Shown here: positions 48,953-57,395 of the stretch, in pieces | How positions within the stretch are numbered: position 1 is the first letter of the stretch | Layout: each line of letters opens with the position of its first letter | From: UBA6168 sp039819485 | GTDB lineage: Bacteria; Bacteroidota; Bacteroidia; Chitinophagales; Saprospiraceae | Length of the DNA stretch: 64,000 nt | Reading direction: 5' to 3' | Assembly (NCBI GenBank): GCA_039819485.1 | Contig: JBCBRY010000018.1 | Span: 1-64,000 of the forward strand | Position numbers and translations under genes: made by a program | The notes under the pieces: model-generated | Seen by the model: only the letters and a program-made list of their open reading frames with translations | Told to the model about the DNA's origin: nothing | Databases searched by the model: none

Positions 48953-51841
48953 ATGGCAACCGAACCTTTAGTTTTAGAAAAGAAGAAGTCGAAAAAATCC
49001 GAACATGAATCTCTCCGGAAACACATCTACATCAAAGGCGCCAGGGCCAACAACCTTAAAAATATCGACCTCGAAATCCCTAAGAATCAGCTGGTTGTGG
49101 TGACTGGCGTATCTGGCAGTGGTAAATCTTCCATCACCATGGATACACTTTATGCGGAGGGGCAGCGGCGGTACGTGGAGAGTTTGAGCAGTTATGCCCG
49201 CCAGTTTTTGGGAAGGATGAAGAAGCCGGACGTCGATTACATCAAAGGCATTTGTCCGGCCATCGCCATTGAGCAGAAAGTCAGTACCAGCAATGCCCGC
49301 TCGACAGTGGGCACCCTGACTGAAATCTATGATTATCTGCGGCTGTTGTACGCGCGGATCGGCCGAACTTTTTCACCCATTTCGGGAAATCAGGTCAAAC
49401 GGCATTTCGTCAGCGACGTGGTGGATTTTATCCAAAAACAAGAGGAAGGCACCAAAATCCAATTGTACATTCCGTTGCCGGTAAAATATGAAGATCGAAC
49501 CTTGAAACAAGAGTTGAACCTATTGCTGCAAAAGGGGTTTACCCGCGTATTTTGGGAAGGTGAGCTCAACCACATTCAGGATTTGGTAGAAGGAGAGGAG
49601 TTCGATTTGTCGCATACGGTCAACGACTATAAAGAGGAAGATGTTCGGGTTTTGATCGACCGCTTCGTGGTGAAGAAAGAAGATGAAGAAAACCAGAAAC
49701 GCATCGCCGATTCAGTGCAAACCGCTTTTTATGAAAGTGAAGGTGAATGTTTAATAGAAGTGATCAACGGTAAGGAAAACATCACCCGGTTCAATACCCG
49801 ATTTGAGCTGGACGGAATGGAATTTCTGGATGCAACCCCCCAATTGTTCAATTTCAACAATCCATACGGAGCTTGTCCAAAGTGTGAAGGATTCAGCCGG
49901 GTCATGGGCATTTCAGAACGCAAAGTGATCCCTGACCAGACCAAAAGCGTCTACGACGGGGCCATAGCCTGCTGGTCGGGAGAAAAATACGGCTTGTGGC
50001 TGGATGACTTTTTGCGGGTGGCGCACCATTTCGATTTTCCGGTGCATACCCCTTATCAGGATCTGACCAAAAAACAGCAGCGCTTGCTCTGGCAGGGAAA
50101 CAATCACTTTTATGGCATCAACGATTTTTTCTCGGAGCTGGAAGAGAAATTGTACAAAATTCAGAACCGGGTCATGCTGGCCCGCTACCGGGGCCGAACC
50201 GTTTGCCCCACTTGCAACGGAGGACGTCTACGCCCGGAAGCGACTTATGTGCAAATTTGTGGGAAAGACATTACGGAGCTTATTGATCTGCCGATCAATG
50301 AATTATTGGATTTTTTCAAAAAATTGGAAAACCCAAGTTCGAAGTTGCCCAATCCATTGACAGAAAATGAAAAAATCATCGCCAAACGCTTGTTGCTGGA
50401 ATCTTCCAACCGCCTGCAATTTATGTGCGATGTCGGACTTAAATATTTGACGCTCAATCGCTTGTCATCAACGCTTTCCGGGGGGGAAACGCAACGCATT
50501 AACCTTACCCGCACCCTCGGCTCCAACCTGACCGCTTCCATGTACATCCTCGACGAACCGAGCGTGGGACTGCACCCAAGAGACACCAGTCAATTAGTCG
50601 AAGTATTGAAAAGCCTGCGTGATCTGGGCAATACCGTGGTCGTTGTAGAGCATGAGGAAGACGTAATCGCCAACGCCGATTATTTGATCGATATCGGACC
50701 GGCAGCAGGTATCCACGGAGGCGAGGTAGTTTTTGCGGGGCCATATGAAGAAATTTATGAGGAAGCGACCGAAAGCCTGACCACCAAATACATGAGTGGG
50801 CGAATGGAAATCGAAGTGCCGAAAATTCGCCGCAAGGCCGTAAAATGGATCGAACTAATTGGCGCCCGCCAGCACAATTTAAAAAACATTGATGTAAAAA
50901 TTCCGCTCAACTGTCTGACCGTTGTCAGTGGTGTCAGCGGCAGCGGAAAGACGACTTTGGTCAAAGATATTTTGTTCCCCGTCCTGAAAGCCCAGTTGGG
51001 AGAACCGACCGCGAAAAGCCCCGGCCAGCACAAAGAAATGGCCGGCGACCTGACCACTATCACCCAAATTGAAATGGTGAACCAAAGTCCCATCGGCCGC
51101 TCCAGCCGCTCCAATCCGGTGACTTATGTAAAAGCCTACGACAGCATCCGCACGTTGATGGCCAATCAACAACTCAGCCGAATTCGGGGCTACAAGCCAG
51201 GCTATTTTTCTTTCAACGTCGACGGCGGCCGCTGCGAAACTTGTCAGGGGGAAGGAGAGCAAGTGATCGAAATGCAGTTCCTTGCCGACGTCCGACTTGA
51301 ATGTGAAGATTGCAAGGGCAAGCGCTTCAAACCCGAAATGCTCGACGTTCGCTATCAGGGAAAAGACATTTATGAAATCCTCAATTTAAGCGTAGAAGAG
51401 GCTCTCGACTTTTTTAAGGACCACAAAGACATTATAAAAAAAATAAAACCACTCTTCGACGTGGGCCTCGGTTATGTGAAGCTGGGACAAAGCAGCAGCA
51501 CCCTCTCCGGCGGTGAGGCGCAGCGGGTCAAACTGGCCAGTTTTATCAACAAAGATCGCCGGGGCGAACACATCCTTTTCATCTTCGACGAACCGACCAC
51601 CGGCCTGCATTTTCACGATATCCGAAAACTACTGGATGCACTGAATGCGCTGGTGGAAAAAGGCCATTCTGTTTTGGTAGTGGAGCATAATCTGGAAGTC
51701 ATCAAATCGGCAGACTGGATCGTTGACCTAGGACCGGATGGAGGGAAGGACGGCGGCCATTTGGTGGCACAGGGGACGCCGGAAGAGGTAGCGAAAGTGA
51801 AAAAGAGTTGGACGGGACGTTTTTTAAAAGAGAAACTTTGA
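48953..51841 (+). CDS. uvrA: Excinuclease ABC subunit A
   Basis: DNA-damage sensor of nucleotide excision repair; dimer with two ABC-type ATPase domains that loads UvrB. The 962 residues carry Walker A motifs GVSGSGKSS (52-60) and GVSGSGKTT (about 660), ABC signatures LSGGETQRI and LSGGEAQRV, and Walker B sequences YILDEPSVGLH and FIFDEPTTGLH. Zinc-binding Cys clusters: CPKC and CPTCNGG in the first half, CETCQGEGE and CEDCKGKRF in the second, all present. Length agrees with UvrA of related bacteria, with a slightly long first insertion domain (about 130-300). The start is the first ATG; the basic lead (KKKSKKSEHES) is poorly conserved but normal for the phylum. Single gene. Confidence 0.97.
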   Translation: MATEPLVLEKKKSKKSEHESLRKHIYIKGARANNLKNIDLEIPKNQLVVVTGVSGSGKSSITMDTLYAEGQRRYVESLSSYARQFLGRMKKPDVDYIKGICPAIAIEQKVSTSNARSTVGTLTEIYDYLRLLYARIGRTFSPISGNQVKRHFVSDVVDFIQKQEEGTKIQLYIPLPVKYEDRTLKQELNLLLQKGFTRVFWEGELNHIQDLVEGEEFDLSHTVNDYKEEDVRVLIDRFVVKKEDEENQKRIADSVQTAFYESEGECLIEVINGKENITRFNTRFELDGMEFLDATPQLFNFNNPYGACPKCEGFSRVMGISERKVIPDQTKSVYDGAIACWSGEKYGLWLDDFLRVAHHFDFPVHTPYQDLTKKQQRLLWQGNNHFYGINDFFSELEEKLYKIQNRVMLARYRGRTVCPTCNGGRLRPEATYVQICGKDITELIDLPINELLDFFKKLENPSSKLPNPLTENEKIIAKRLLLESSNRLQFMCDVGLKYLTLNRLSSTLSGGETQRINLTRTLGSNLTASMYILDEPSVGLHPRDTSQLVEVLKSLRDLGNTVVVVEHEEDVIANADYLIDIGPAAGIHGGEVVFAGPYEEIYEEATESLTTKYMSGRMEIEVPKIRRKAVKWIELIGARQHNLKNIDVKIPLNCLTVVSGVSGSGKTTLVKDILFPVLKAQLGEPTAKSPGQHKEMAGDLTTITQIEMVNQSPIGRSSRSNPVTYVKAYDSIRTLMANQQLSRIRGYKPGYFSFNVDGGRCETCQGEGEQVIEMQFLADVRLECEDCKGKRFKPEMLDVRYQGKDIYEILNLSVEEALDFFKDHKDIIKKIKPLFDVGLGYVKLGQSSSTLSGGEAQRVKLASFINKDRRGEHILFIFDEPTTGLHFHDIRKLLDALNALVEKGHSVLVVEHNLEVIKSADWIVDLGPDGGKDGGHLVAQGTPEEVAKVKKSWTGRFLKEKL

Positions 51842-52154
51842 TTTAAGAATTCGTTCTTGGTTGGGTTTCCCGCAGCGGTTCGCAAAGTTTTGCCGCAAGG
51901 TTTCGCTGAGTTTTTTTATTCAACCCTGTTTGACGCTGTGCTTAAAATTCATGAAACACCTCGTCTTAAAAGAATAATCAATTTTCAAGATATTTAGAGC
52001 TGTCATTTTTTCAAAAAATGACAGCTATCGCACCGTTATCCATGTGCCGAAGAGTGCTTCAGCGGTACAAATATCTTTCTCTCCAAAAGCAACCCTCCCA
52101 CTCATTCCCCGTTTACCCACCTTGCCGAGAGGCTCAAACGAATAATCCATTTTC
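51842..52154. other. Gene-free gap with a short perfect hairpin
   Basis: No gene. AGCTGTCATTTTTT (51998-52011) and AAAAAATGACAGCT (52013-52026) are perfect reverse complements, 157 bp after uvrA; the A/T tracts suggest a terminator. A CGCAAAG/CGCAAGG-rich stretch at 51870-51930 looks like a decayed R4-type repeat. Confidence 0.5.
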
Positions 52155-53012
52155 ATGAAATACGAGGCAATCAATGAATGGTCGAGGAAACTGCTGCCCG
52201 TGGTGGCGGGGGGATTTTTTTTATTGTTGATTGTGTATTGTTGGTTGTTGGGGGTGCGTTACTTGCCGGCGGTTGCAGCCAGTTTTTTCCCCAACCTACC
52301 TGAACAAGGGGTGCAGACATACGGTGAGGCCGGACAGCTGTTTGGGGCAATGAGTGTCATTTTTTCTGCGGTGGCCATGGTGTTGGTGGTGCTTCTTTTT
52401 TGGCGGATGCGGATCGACCGGCGGTTGCAGCAGCGGGAATTGAGGCATATCAAATCGGATTATGAAGTCAACCGGTTGAATAATTTGATTATTTCACAGG
52501 TCAACCGCATTGAATACCTGATCGAAACATTGACGTTCTATGATTTAGAAGGAAATGACTACCTCGGCCAGTACGGCATTGATTTTTTAAATACTTTTTT
52601 ACAGATAAAAAATATTGAAAAATTCAAAAGCGGCGAATTGGCCGGGAAGGACGAAGAACGGTTGATCGTTGAAAATTACAAAAGCATCAAGCGGCTGTTG
52701 CTGACCATCGCGCAGAGCAACCAGACCATTGAAGACCAGATTTATATTTCCAATGTCGGCAGGGTGGAGCAGGAGCGGTTATACGCCATTTATTTGCGCA
52801 ACCTGGGTGCGGCGAATTTGATTTTGCTGCGCAAATTGGAATCATTTACTGATATCATCATCAACAGCGAGAATACCTATGAGCACAAAGAGATGAACTT
52901 TGACAACCCGGTTTTTATCCTCTCGGAACTGAGTGCCGGTTTTTTTCACAACATTGCAGCGAATTGTGAAAGCCGGTTGGTGGGGAGTATTTTACCGGAA
53001 CCGATCGGGTAG
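52155..53012 (+). CDS. Two-TM protein resembling the AbiC-like anchor (putative abortive infection family)
   Basis: Function unknown. The 285 residues have two transmembrane helices (about 14-35 and 61-84) joined by a short extracytoplasmic loop (SFFPNLPEQGVQTYGEAGQ), followed by a cytosolic helical domain. The second helix context YGEAGQLFGAMSVIFSAVAMVLVVLLFWRMR is similar to the GxFGAxNALFSGLAF-type anchor of putAbiC-family phage abortive-infection proteins. The helical part (QQRELRHIKSDYEVNRLNNLIISQVNRIEYLIETL and later FLQIKNIEKF) fits too. No nuclease or toxin motif is visible in the tail, and no phage or defence gene is beside it. I offer this as a membrane-anchored stress or defence candidate with low certainty. 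Confidence 0.4.
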   Translation: MKYEAINEWSRKLLPVVAGGFFLLLIVYCWLLGVRYLPAVAASFFPNLPEQGVQTYGEAGQLFGAMSVIFSAVAMVLVVLLFWRMRIDRRLQQRELRHIKSDYEVNRLNNLIISQVNRIEYLIETLTFYDLEGNDYLGQYGIDFLNTFLQIKNIEKFKSGELAGKDEERLIVENYKSIKRLLLTIAQSNQTIEDQIYISNVGRVEQERLYAIYLRNLGAANLILLRKLESFTDIIINSENTYEHKEMNFDNPVFILSELSAGFFHNIAANCESRLVGSILPEPIG

Positions 53013-53094
53013 TTTTGAGTTTCATAAAATTGATGAAACCAGGCTTGGTTTTCCGCAGGGATCCGCAAGGTTTTTCGCAGCAAAAGCAAGAGCT

Positions 53095-53125
53095 AAATCT
53101 GTCAGGTTTTAAACCTGACAGATTT
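53095..53125. terminator. Palindromic terminator-like hairpin
   Basis: AAATCTGTCAGGTTT (53095-53109) and AAACCTGACAGATTT (53111-53125) are perfect reverse complements separated by one base. It lies between the convergent two-TM gene (stop 53012) and the LamG gene (stop 53149) and can serve both. Confidence 0.7.
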
Positions 53126-53148
53126 ATTGCCTTTCATTTTTCCAGTCA

Positions 53149-54105
53149 TCAAGCCTTTTCCTGCGTAAATTTCTCCCAGCCCCTCAACCAGGTACGATCA
53201 CAGACGATGGTACCGTCCGGCTGCGCTGAAACGTATTTGCCGTGCGCACCCTTCAAGCCGATCTTTCCGTCGCTCGTTTGTTCTATGGTAAATTTTTCCC
53301 ATCCCCGAAGCCAGCTTCGGTTGCATTGGAGGGTGCCATCCGGTTGTGCGGACAGGTATTTTCTGTGATGGGACTTCAGGCCAAATTTACCATCAGCCGT
53401 TTCTTCAACTGTGAATTTTTCCCAACCCCGCAACCAGTCGCGGTTGCACTCAATGGTGCCGTCTGGCTGTGCGGACATGTATTTTCCATGATGCGATTTA
53501 AAGCCAAATACGCCGGTATGGTCCGCTTCATCATGCATTTTAGGTTTATTGTCTGGATGGAAAAACTGGAAGATATCGCCGTGAATGTGTTCGTGTTTTC
53601 GAGCGAAATATGAAATTCTCACATCTCCGATTTCTCCTTTAAAATACCGGCCGTGATTAAAGCCCCGACCGATGCAAACATCATCGCTGGGCAGGATAAA
53701 ATCAAATTCCTTGTCGTTGGTCGATCCAACTTTTTTGCCGTCGATGATCAATTTTGACTCGCCGGACTTGATGATGGCCGCAGCGTGTCGCCAAATTTTG
53801 CTATCGACTGGAGGAATGACCGGCAAACTGACGACACCTGTGTTGGTGTAACAGGAAATGGTACCAGCATCATGCATTTGAAAATGGATAAAGCTCAGGT
53901 CGTTACTGGAAAGGATTGCCTGAAAATCCCCTGTGGAACCATTGCTTTTGAACCATGCTTCGATACATAGTTCGTTACATCCGCCCCAATGACTGGGCAG
54001 TTGAATGTACTCGTCTTTACCGTTGAAGGAATATCCTACCGCAGATTGGCTGTGGTCGCCGTGTTGGGAGTGAATCGAGTGAATTTCGATGGGCCTCGTT
54101 GCCAT
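53149..54105 (-). CDS. LamG-like domain fused to a three-repeat beta-trefoil (fascin-like) domain
   Basis: The 318 residues have a LamG/concanavalin-like jelly-roll (about 20-170; YSFNGKDEYIQLPSHWGGCNELCIEAWFKSNG to IGDVRISYFARKHEHIHGDI) and a C-terminal domain (about 190-318) of three repeats of about 42 residues: FGFKSHHGKYMSAQPDGTIE..., FGLKSHHRKYLSAQPDGTLQ..., IGLKGAHGKYVSAQPDGTIV..., each ending CNRxWLRGWEKFT. Three lobes make exactly one beta-trefoil; the G-x-K-x-x-x-x-K-Y-x-S-A-x-P-D-G-T pattern is that of fascin/actin-crosslinking-like domains. No signal peptide is recognised, and there is no sorting domain, so location is uncertain. A glycan-binding or scaffold role is likely; actin is absent from bacteria of this type. 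Confidence 0.7.
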   Translation of the reverse strand: MATRPIEIHSIHSQHGDHSQSAVGYSFNGKDEYIQLPSHWGGCNELCIEAWFKSNGSTGDFQAILSSNDLSFIHFQMHDAGTISCYTNTGVVSLPVIPPVDSKIWRHAAAIIKSGESKLIIDGKKVGSTNDKEFDFILPSDDVCIGRGFNHGRYFKGEIGDVRISYFARKHEHIHGDIFQFFHPDNKPKMHDEADHTGVFGFKSHHGKYMSAQPDGTIECNRDWLRGWEKFTVEETADGKFGLKSHHRKYLSAQPDGTLQCNRSWLRGWEKFTIEQTSDGKIGLKGAHGKYVSAQPDGTIVCDRTWLRGWEKFTQEKA

Positions 54106-54519
54106 GATAAAATTGTTTTTAATGGTTTGATATTGATTTGAACAACCCGGCTTGAGTTTATTCGCCTCAATATTTTGGAATATAAAATGAGTGCTTCAGC
54201 GTTTTATATGACAGATAAAGCACGCGGATCAATCCAAGCTACTTGTCAGCTTGATTCGGAATTAAAGAAATTGAAAAATAGAGGAAAAGCTCAGTTAACG
54301 ATTTTCAAGACAAAGCCGTTTTCCCGATTTCTTATTTCCCGATTTCGAATAATGACTGATGATAAAATTGAATGCGGATGAATTATTGAAGCAGGTAAAA
54401 TAGGGGCGCAATGTACAATTTTAATCAAGGAGTTTTTAGACAACTTCCAAAAAAAATGAATGGCTGCCTTCCGGAAGGCAGCCATTCATTTTCTTGTTCT
54501 TATTGGTCGGCAGGGCAGG
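54106..54519. other. Gene-free gap with a 40-bp perfect palindrome
   Basis: No gene is supported. 54453-54492 is a perfect 40 bp palindrome (left half ends AATGGCTGCCTTCC). It lies 28 bp beyond the stop of the OmpA-like gene (minus strand) and serves as a terminator there. The rest of the gap should contain the promoter of the LamG gene. Confidence 0.55.
54453..54492. terminator. Bidirectional 40-bp palindromic terminator
   Basis: Each half consists of AAAATGAATGGCTGCCTTCC and its exact complement, so 20 bp are paired with a very small loop. The A-tract on the left and the T-tract on the right allow termination from both sides. Confidence 0.8.
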
Positions 54520-55308
54520 TCAACCCGTAACATCAGGGTTTTCCAGCAGCTTAAAGAATTGATCCAATTTGGGGGTGATCACAATTTCGGTACGTCGGTT
54601 TTTACTCCGTCCTGTTTCCGACTCATTGTCAGCACGGGGATCATATTCGGAGCGTCCGGAAGCGGTCATGCGCAAGGGGTCGACGTAATGCTGTGTTTCT
54701 AAATAACGAACCACAGAAGTTGCTCTCTTTACGCTCAGGTCCCAGTTGTCGGACACACAGGAATTGGCAATTGGCACATCGTCGGTGTGGCCCTCAACGA
54801 TCACATCAAGGTCGTTGTGGTCATTGATGACCGTGGCTATTTTTTCCAGGACATCTTTTGCGCGGCTGTTGATATTGGAACTGCCGGATTCAAAAAGAAG
54901 CTTGTCCGAAATAGAGACGTGCACCAGCCCGCCCCGTACTTCAACATTTACGTCATCGTCGTTGATATCCATCAGAGAACGTTTCAGGTTCATGACCAGG
55001 GCCAGGTTGAGGGAGTCTTTGGTTTGGATTTTATTCGTCAGGTTTTGAATAAAACCATATTGCTGAGATAAAGATTTCAGGGATTCGTTGATGCTTTCCG
55101 CACCTGTTTTACTGATGATGGAAAGGTCGGCCATCCGGTCGAGCAGGCTGCCATTGGTGGTTTCGAGGTTGTTGATCTGCTCTTCCAGCAGTTTGATTTC
55201 CTGGTTTTTCAAGGCTACTTGATTTTCCAGTGTTTTTATTTTTTCCTTGTTACAGGAAGTCATTAACAACAAAACCAACAAGGAACTCAAAATCGGTAGT
55301 CTTTTCAT
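54520..55308 (-). CDS. OmpA-family lipoprotein
   Basis: Outer-membrane lipoprotein that binds peptidoglycan through its OmpA C-terminal domain. The 262 residues begin with a lipoprotein signal (LPILSSLLVLLLMTSC, lipobox Cys at 19), then a coiled coil (about 22-60, KTLENQVALKNQEIKLLEEQINNLE), a linker and an OmpA domain (about 140-250). In that domain the peptidoglycan-binding pattern appears as LDVIVEGHTDDVPIANSCVSDNWDLSVKRATSVVRYL and RMTASGRSEYDPRADNESETGRSKNRRTEIVI, with the conserved NxxxSxxRA and R-R-x-E elements. The architecture (lipid anchor, spacer helix, OmpA) resembles Pal-like or MotB-like tethers. Monocistronic. Confidence 0.9.
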   Translation of the reverse strand: MKRLPILSSLLVLLLMTSCNKEKIKTLENQVALKNQEIKLLEEQINNLETTNGSLLDRMADLSIISKTGAESINESLKSLSQQYGFIQNLTNKIQTKDSLNLALVMNLKRSLMDINDDDVNVEVRGGLVHVSISDKLLFESGSSNINSRAKDVLEKIATVINDHNDLDVIVEGHTDDVPIANSCVSDNWDLSVKRATSVVRYLETQHYVDPLRMTASGRSEYDPRADNESETGRSKNRRTEIVITPKLDQFFKLLENPDVTG

Positions 55309-55673
55309 GATTGTGTTTTAACAGATTTGAAAAATAGTGTTTGATTAGAGGTCTTCAATAACAAAAAATCTTAATGTGTTTCCTCTCTCAGTTCCCTCCA
55401 AATGTGGAGAGATGCAAGTGCTTGTCTCCCCTTTTGGAAGGGGCCGGGGGAGGAAATTAGGATTTAACGAATTATGATTATTCATTATGAATGCCTCCGT
55501 AAAGTAGTGCTTTTTTACATTCCTCAAAATTTAGACTAAAAATGCATCGACGTTTTTCTTTATAGGTTTTAAACGTCAAGAAGGTTCATTTTCATATTTA
55601 GCCCAAATTCGTTCCGATTATAATTTTTGTATGAAAATCTTAACTTTATTCATTCAAACTACCACTGCCCGTT
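55309..55673. other. Gene-free divergent gap containing R3 copy 2
   Basis: No gene. It contains the R3 element at 55379-55456. The right end should contain the promoter for the T9SS type B gene at 55674 and the left end the promoter for the OmpA-like gene. I see no clear -7 match. Confidence 0.45.
55379..55456. repeat. GC-rich dispersed element R3, copy 2
   Basis: In reverse complement it reads CCTCCCCCGGCCCCTTCC at the start and TTTGGAGGGAACTGAGAG at the end, parallel to copy 1 at 39383-39456. The inner bases differ more than the arms, as expected for an element held by its hairpin. Both copies are intergenic. Confidence 0.65.
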
Positions 55674-57272
55674 ATGAAAATAATGCGCCGCTTATTCTTT
55701 CTCATAGTCGCTTGTTTTTTTTCGATTTCTTTTGAAAACAGTTCCCCTCTTGTCGATGAAGAAATCTGCGATAACGCCCTTGACGATGACATGGACGGCC
55801 TCATTGACCTGAATGACCCTGACTGTGACTGCCCGGAGTTTGAAGCACTTTCACTGATACCGAACCCCTCTTTCGAAGACACGCTCTGTTGCCCACAGAG
55901 CGCCGCAGAGTTGAATTGTGCCGCTGCTTGGATACAGGCATCCGAACCGACAACCGATTTTGTCCACTCCTGTGGCTGGTATGGCTGGGCACCTCCTCCA
56001 GCACCATTTCCCGATGGCGAGGGCTGTATCGGTTTCAGGAATGGCCGGCCCAATGCAACCAGCGGCCAACCGGAGTGGAAAGAATATTGTGGTGCCTGTT
56101 TGTCCGGCCCATTGGAGGTTGGCCGGGCCTACAGGCTTGAATTTTACATTGGCTTTTCCTGGGCGGACAGGTCTCCTCCAACCGACATCGCCGTTTATGG
56201 TGCTGCGGACTGTGCCAGCTTGCCTTTTGGGAGCGGTAACATTTTGTTTGGCTGCCCAACCAATGGGCCCGACTGGGTCGAACTGGACCAACTTTCCGTA
56301 AGTGGTGAAATGGAATGGCAGAAAAAGGAAGTCGATCTGATACCTGATTTCAACATCTCTGCCATCGCGATCGGACCTACGTGCGAACATGCTGCCAATG
56401 TGGACAATTATTATTTTTTGGACAAATTGGTACTCGCCCCGGCAGAGCTGTTTGATTTTAAAGTCCAAACGACCAGCCATCCATGCAACGAAGAATTGCA
56501 AATGGAAATCCCATTTTCCGATACCCTACAGTATCAATGGTACAAAGATGGCATTGCGCTGATCGGTGAAACCGGGCATGTATTGCAAAATCCCGCCGGG
56601 GAAGGTATTTATCAGGTAAAAGTGGAAGGGGCTAACAGTTGTTTCATTACGGACGTTTTCAATTTTGTAATTCCCGTTTTTGCATCAGATACTATTGAAA
56701 CCACTCTTTGTTTTGGCGAACAGTTTATATTTAATCAGGAATTAATTACCGAATCTGGTTTTTATGTTGATACTCTGAAAACAGTCGATGGCTGTGATAG
56801 CCTGGTGTTTCTTGATTTAAATATTTTGGACGAAAATTCAGATACAGTCCGCGCCGTTATTTTTGAAGGAGAATCTTTCACAGTCGCGGACAGACCGTTT
56901 ACGGAAGTGGGTGAATACCTGAATGTTCTGGATGCTTACACCGGGTGCGATAGTCTTGTACATCTTTTTTTGGACGTTTATAAAATATTTATACCCAGCG
57001 CATTTTCACCCAACAATGATGGAATCAACGATTTATTTACCATCTATTCCAACATTGAAACGGAAACTTTAAAATCGGTCGAGATATTTGATCGTTGGGG
57101 AGGGCTTGTTTTCCGTGAACAAAATATTTTTCCAAATAATTTTTCTTTTAGTTGGGACGGAAAAATAAAAAGGGAAACGGCAGGTGTAGGCACTTATGTT
57201 TATAAAGTAGTGGTAGCCCTGCAAGATGGAAAAGAAAAGAAATTTTTTGGAACCCTCGTTTTATTGCGATGA
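55674..57272 (+). CDS. Secreted protein with type B (gliding-motility-associated) T9SS domain
   Basis: The 532 residues start with a signal peptide (LFFLIVACFFSISFENS), then a short calcium-binding-like EICDNALDDDMDGLIDLNDPDC motif (about 30-55). A beta-sandwich of about 200 residues (IPNPSFEDTLCCPQ... to DKLVLAPAELFDF) resembles carbohydrate-binding domains. An Ig-like unit follows (QYQWYKDGIALIGETG), then two short units related to the 54-residue repeats of the giant adhesin at 59220 (ETTLCFGEQFIFN...TVDGCDSLVFLDLN and a second GCDSLVHLFLDV). The protein ends in a C-terminal type B sorting domain (about 440-532; SAFSPNNDGINDLFTIYSN to GTLVLLR). Expected to be surface-attached by T9SS. Adhesin or polysaccharide binding is likely. 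Confidence 0.85.
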   Translation: MKIMRRLFFLIVACFFSISFENSSPLVDEEICDNALDDDMDGLIDLNDPDCDCPEFEALSLIPNPSFEDTLCCPQSAAELNCAAAWIQASEPTTDFVHSCGWYGWAPPPAPFPDGEGCIGFRNGRPNATSGQPEWKEYCGACLSGPLEVGRAYRLEFYIGFSWADRSPPTDIAVYGAADCASLPFGSGNILFGCPTNGPDWVELDQLSVSGEMEWQKKEVDLIPDFNISAIAIGPTCEHAANVDNYYFLDKLVLAPAELFDFKVQTTSHPCNEELQMEIPFSDTLQYQWYKDGIALIGETGHVLQNPAGEGIYQVKVEGANSCFITDVFNFVIPVFASDTIETTLCFGEQFIFNQELITESGFYVDTLKTVDGCDSLVFLDLNILDENSDTVRAVIFEGESFTVADRPFTEVGEYLNVLDAYTGCDSLVHLFLDVYKIFIPSAFSPNNDGINDLFTIYSNIETETLKSVEIFDRWGGLVFREQNIFPNNFSFSWDGKIKRETAGVGTYVYKVVVALQDGKEKKFFGTLVLLR

Positions 57273-57395
57273 ATTGTTCAAGGGGTTGTTAAAAAACAGG
57301 ACAACGATTATTTCCCCAACCAATGACCGATAAAATATTTCGACCTCCAATTTTAAACATCTTCACAATTGTTTTCTTGAACTAATAAAAATAAC

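Noticed and set aside
37450..52026. Relation of the TGTCATTTTT hairpins (37450 and 51998) to the R2 element ends
   Set aside because: The same ten-base word occurs, but in the hairpins the A/T tracts face inward and in R2 outward, and none of the inner R2 blocks is present. Probably unrelated terminators.
54175..54381. 68-codon plus-strand frame between the LamG and OmpA genes
   Set aside because: Composition is like the AT-rich gap, it lacks any domain pattern and has no conserved neighbours.
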